Shown piece after piece: positions 5,546 to 7,433 of a DNA stretch of 7,433 bases. Source of the DNA: Roseovarius sp. (GTDB lineage Bacteria; Pseudomonadota; Alphaproteobacteria; Rhodobacterales; Rhodobacteraceae); the NCBI GenBank assembly GCA_023260815.1, contig JALQUE010000031.1, positions 1 through 7,433 on the forward strand, read 5' to 3'. Under the pieces are notes generated by a model. It made no database searches and was not told where the DNA came from. It was given only the letters and a program-made list of their open reading frames with translations. A program made the translations under genes and the position numbers. Numbering within the stretch: the stretch's first letter is position 1; each line of letters starts with the position of its first letter.

Positions 5546-7433
5546 CCGTCTGCTGGTCGGTGCTGGCGATGTCGCGCGCGGCGGTGAAGGGGCGGATACG
5601 TTCGTCTTCGATCGGGGTGCACTTGATTCCAACAACCAGACGCAGGCCAACAGCACGGTAGACGGCGGGTCCGGCGGGACGGATGCCGATGTTCTGGATC
5701 TGCGCAATACGGGCAACTGGCGGATCATCAATCAGGTGACCGACTCCAACGGCAATGGCACAAACGGCACCGTGCAGTTCCTTGACGCTGCGGGCAACCC
5801 CACGGGTCAGGTCCTGAATTTCACCGAGATCGAGACGATCTTGGGCACGCCCTCCACCTCGGGCACGCCGGTCAATCAGGCGCCGGTCTTTGTCGGCCTG
5901 GCCAACGGCCAGACGGTCAACGCGCTGGAAAACAACACCCTTGCGCTGGATGCGAATGCGACCGATGCGAATGGCGATGCGCTGGTCTATTCGATTGTGG
6001 GCGGCGCGGATGCAGAACTTTTCAGGATGAACCCCACGACGGGGGAATTGTCCTTTGTCGCGGCCCCGGATTTCGAGGCGCCGAACAGTGCGTCCGGCAC
6101 CAACGTTTATGACGTGACGATAAGTGTCGTGGATGGGCGCGGCGGGGCGCAGGATGTAGAACTGCGCGTCACTGTGATCGACGAGGTGATTGAAGGCATT
6201 ATTGATGGCACCGCGGGGGGTGATCTGATCACCGCCACCTCTGGTGCTGGGGGCGCGCCGTTTGCCGACGCGCAGGGCCATCAGATCGACGGTGCGGACG
6301 GCGTGAACGACTACGTCGAGGCGGGTGCTGGCAACGATACCATTTACGCAGGCGCAGGCAGCGATACCGTCTTTGGCGGCGCGGGCAATGATGTCATTTA
6401 TGGCGACGGCGCGCCCACCGAGCTGATTGTCAACGGTGATTTCTCAAACGGCGAAGCAGGCTGGACGATCAACAATCCAACAGGCGGCCCCGCGCCGTTG
6501 TTTTATGCTGAAGATCCTGATCGGCCAACCCAGATTGCCGCTAATTTCAACAATAACAACGAGCCCGTATACGGGGATTCCATTCAGCAAAGCTTTGGCA
6601 CGGTTGCGGGCACTGATTATACGGTTGGCATGGCGCTTGCGAAGAGCGGCGGCGCCGCTGCAAGTCATACGATGGTCGTCGATGTTCTGAATGCGCAGGG
6701 TGGTGTGATTACCAGCCAGACCTATGTCGTGGATAGTAACACACCCATCAACCCGACGATCGTTTTCACGGCCACCTCAGGCAGCGCCACGCTTCGCATC
6801 AGCAACCCGACATCGACAACCTCGGAAGGCACCGATGTGAAGGTGGACAATGTATCCGTCTTCGGACTGCCGGGCGATAACATCGATGATCAGTTGTTTG
6901 GTGGCGCGGGCAATGACACGCTCGACGGCCAAGGCGGCGATGACACCTTGACCGTCGGTGCCGGCGATGTCGCGTATGGCGGTGATGGGTCGGATACGTT
7001 CATCGTCGATATCACCGAGCTCGATGCCAACAACCAGACCCTCGCCACCAGCACGGTGGATGGCGGGTCCGGCGGGACGGATGCCGATGTTCTGGACCTG
7101 CGCAACGCGGGCAACTGGCGGATCATCAATCAGGTGACCGACAGCAATGGCACGAACGGCACCGTTGAATTCCTTGATTCCGAAGGTGTCGCCACCGGGC
7201 GCGTGCTGAACTTCACCGAGATCGAGACGATCTTAGGCACGCCTGACCCATCTTTCGCGCCCGTCGCGGCTGTGCCACCTACCAACCAGCCTCCGGTCTT
7301 TACCAACCTGACCAATGGCCAGACGATCAGCATGGCGGAAAACACCACCTTTGTGGTGGATGCCAACGCCACCGATCCTGATGGCGATACGCTGACCTAT
7401 TCGATTGCAGGTGGCGCGGAGGCAGGCCTGTTC
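5520..7433 (+). CDS. C-terminal continuation of the RTX exoprotein: RTX, cadherin-like and carbohydrate-binding-like modules (open at right edge)
   Basis: This frame is open for 638 codons from ATG 5520 to the window end. Modules in order, numbered from that ATG: RTX repeats (GDAGNDRLLVGAGD to GADTFVF, about 4-31); a module with DVLDLRN and FTEIETI (about 55-108); a cadherin-like domain (NQAPVFVGLANGQTVNALEN to VTVIDE, 119-222) with Ca-binding-type DANATDANGD; RTX repeats (GAGNDTIYAGAGSDTVFGG, ending about 299); a beta-sandwich domain beginning ELIVNGDFSNGEAGW (about 301-449), like carbohydrate-binding or DUF642-type modules; RTX (DQLFGGAGNDTL); a second LDLRN module; and the start of a second cadherin-like domain (from 589). 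The C-terminal secretion signal lies beyond the window. It is most simply the rest of the protease gene put out of frame, not an independent gene: ATG 5520 sits inside an RTX repeat with only a weak upstream GGTGG. The modules would bind calcium and extracellular glycans or surfaces. Confidence 0.8.
   Translation, partial: MTNGDAGNDRLLVGAGDVARGGEGADTFVFDRGALDSNNQTQANSTVDGGSGGTDADVLDLRNTGNWRIINQVTDSNGNGTNGTVQFLDAAGNPTGQVLNFTEIETILGTPSTSGTPVNQAPVFVGLANGQTVNALENNTLALDANATDANGDALVYSIVGGADAELFRMNPTTGELSFVAAPDFEAPNSASGTNVYDVTISVVDGRGGAQDVELRVTVIDEVIEGIIDGTAGGDLITATSGAGGAPFADAQGHQIDGADGVNDYVEAGAGNDTIYAGAGSDTVFGGAGNDVIYGDGAPTELIVNGDFSNGEAGWTINNPTGGPAPLFYAEDPDRPTQIAANFNNNNEPVYGDSIQQSFGTVAGTDYTVGMALAKSGGAAASHTMVVDVLNAQGGVITSQTYVVDSNTPINPTIVFTATSGSATLRISNPTSTTSEGTDVKVDNVSVFGLPGDNIDDQLFGGAGNDTLDGQGGDDTLTVGAGDVAYGGDGSDTFIVDITELDANNQTLATSTVDGGSGGTDADVLDLRNAGNWRIINQVTDSNGTNGTVEFLDSEGVATGRVLNFTEIETILGTPDPSFAPVAAVPPTNQPPVFTNLTNGQTISMAENTTFVVDANATDPDGDTLTYSIAGGAEAGLF
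5556..6023 (+). repeat. RTX-LDLRN-cadherin module, copy 1
   Basis: Homologous to 6954-7433 (copy 2) within the same coding frame. In the best segment, 5655-5744 against 7053-7142, I count 85 of 90 identical bases, with two exact runs of more than 30 bases. Spacing is 1398 bp at first and 1410 bp by the cadherin-like part, after small in-frame length differences. Confidence 0.85.
6954..7433 (+). repeat. RTX-LDLRN-cadherin module, copy 2 (cut by window edge)
   Basis: The second copy of the module at 5556-6023. It encodes VGAGDVAYGGDGSDTFIV, DVLDLRNAGNWRII, FTEIETILGTP and NQPPVFTNLTNGQTISMAEN in the same order. The repeat continues to the window edge and probably beyond; more copies may follow. 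Confidence 0.85.

Noticed and set aside
4463..5731. 422-codon open frame on the minus strand
   Set aside because: It is antisense to the protease and RTX coding region, whose motifs are unmistakable; long antisense frames are common opposite high-GC genes and this one shows no domain or ribosome binding site.
5475..6281. 268-codon open frame on the minus strand
   Set aside because: It lies opposite the RTX and cadherin-like modules and has no recognisable motif.

Overview
The window looks like chromosomal DNA of an alphaproteobacterium, most likely a marine Rhodobacteraceae (Roseobacter-type) species. The reasons are the high GC content with strong G/C preference at third codon positions in the real genes, a DUF4893 protein, a short TspO protein, and a large serralysin/RTX/cadherin-type exoprotein. 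This placement is inference from gene content; there is no rRNA or other marker here.

Left part (1-2142). The 5' end of an AAA-type ATPase gene runs off the left edge on the minus strand (1-251). It is divergent from a small secreted DUF4893 protein (386-979, plus). That gene converges, 12 bp apart, on a two-gene minus-strand operon: a secreted LprI/DUF1311-family protein (1591-2142), then a secreted four-cysteine protein of unknown family (992-1591). The two operon genes are coupled by a 1-nt TGATG stop/start overlap. All three small proteins carry Sec signal peptides and should be periplasmic.

Middle part (2143-4072). A weakly supported membrane-protein frame (2209-2643, plus) converges on tspO (2649-3113, minus), a complete tryptophan-rich sensory protein. 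From 3121 to 4072 there is about 950 bp with no convincing intact gene, with codon use unlike the flanks and possible broken reading frames on the minus strand.

Right part (4073-7433). A very large RTX exoprotein gene begins at 4073. It has an unusual cysteine-rich N-terminus, an M10 serralysin-type zinc protease domain (HETAHFLGIQHP), a Peptidase_M10_C/RTX region, then repeated RTX, 'LDLRN' and cadherin-like modules and one carbohydrate-binding-like domain, and continues past the right edge. In this sequence the gene is split. After residue 484 the frame changes and a stop follows at 5543-5545, while the homologous continuation is fully open from 5520 to the end of the window. An internal paralogous copy (around 6912) has exactly 5 more bases at this point, so the split is best explained by a 5-nt deletion or a sequencing error. 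As written, the protease half (490 aa) would lose its downstream repeats and any C-terminal type I secretion signal. No secretion genes (ABC transporter, membrane fusion protein) are visible here.

The most notable items are the dated-by-paralogue frameshift, the missing Met-turn methionine next to an otherwise intact zinc site, and the six-cysteine N-terminal segment. I see no tRNA, rRNA, CRISPR array, insertion sequence or clear rho-independent terminator.
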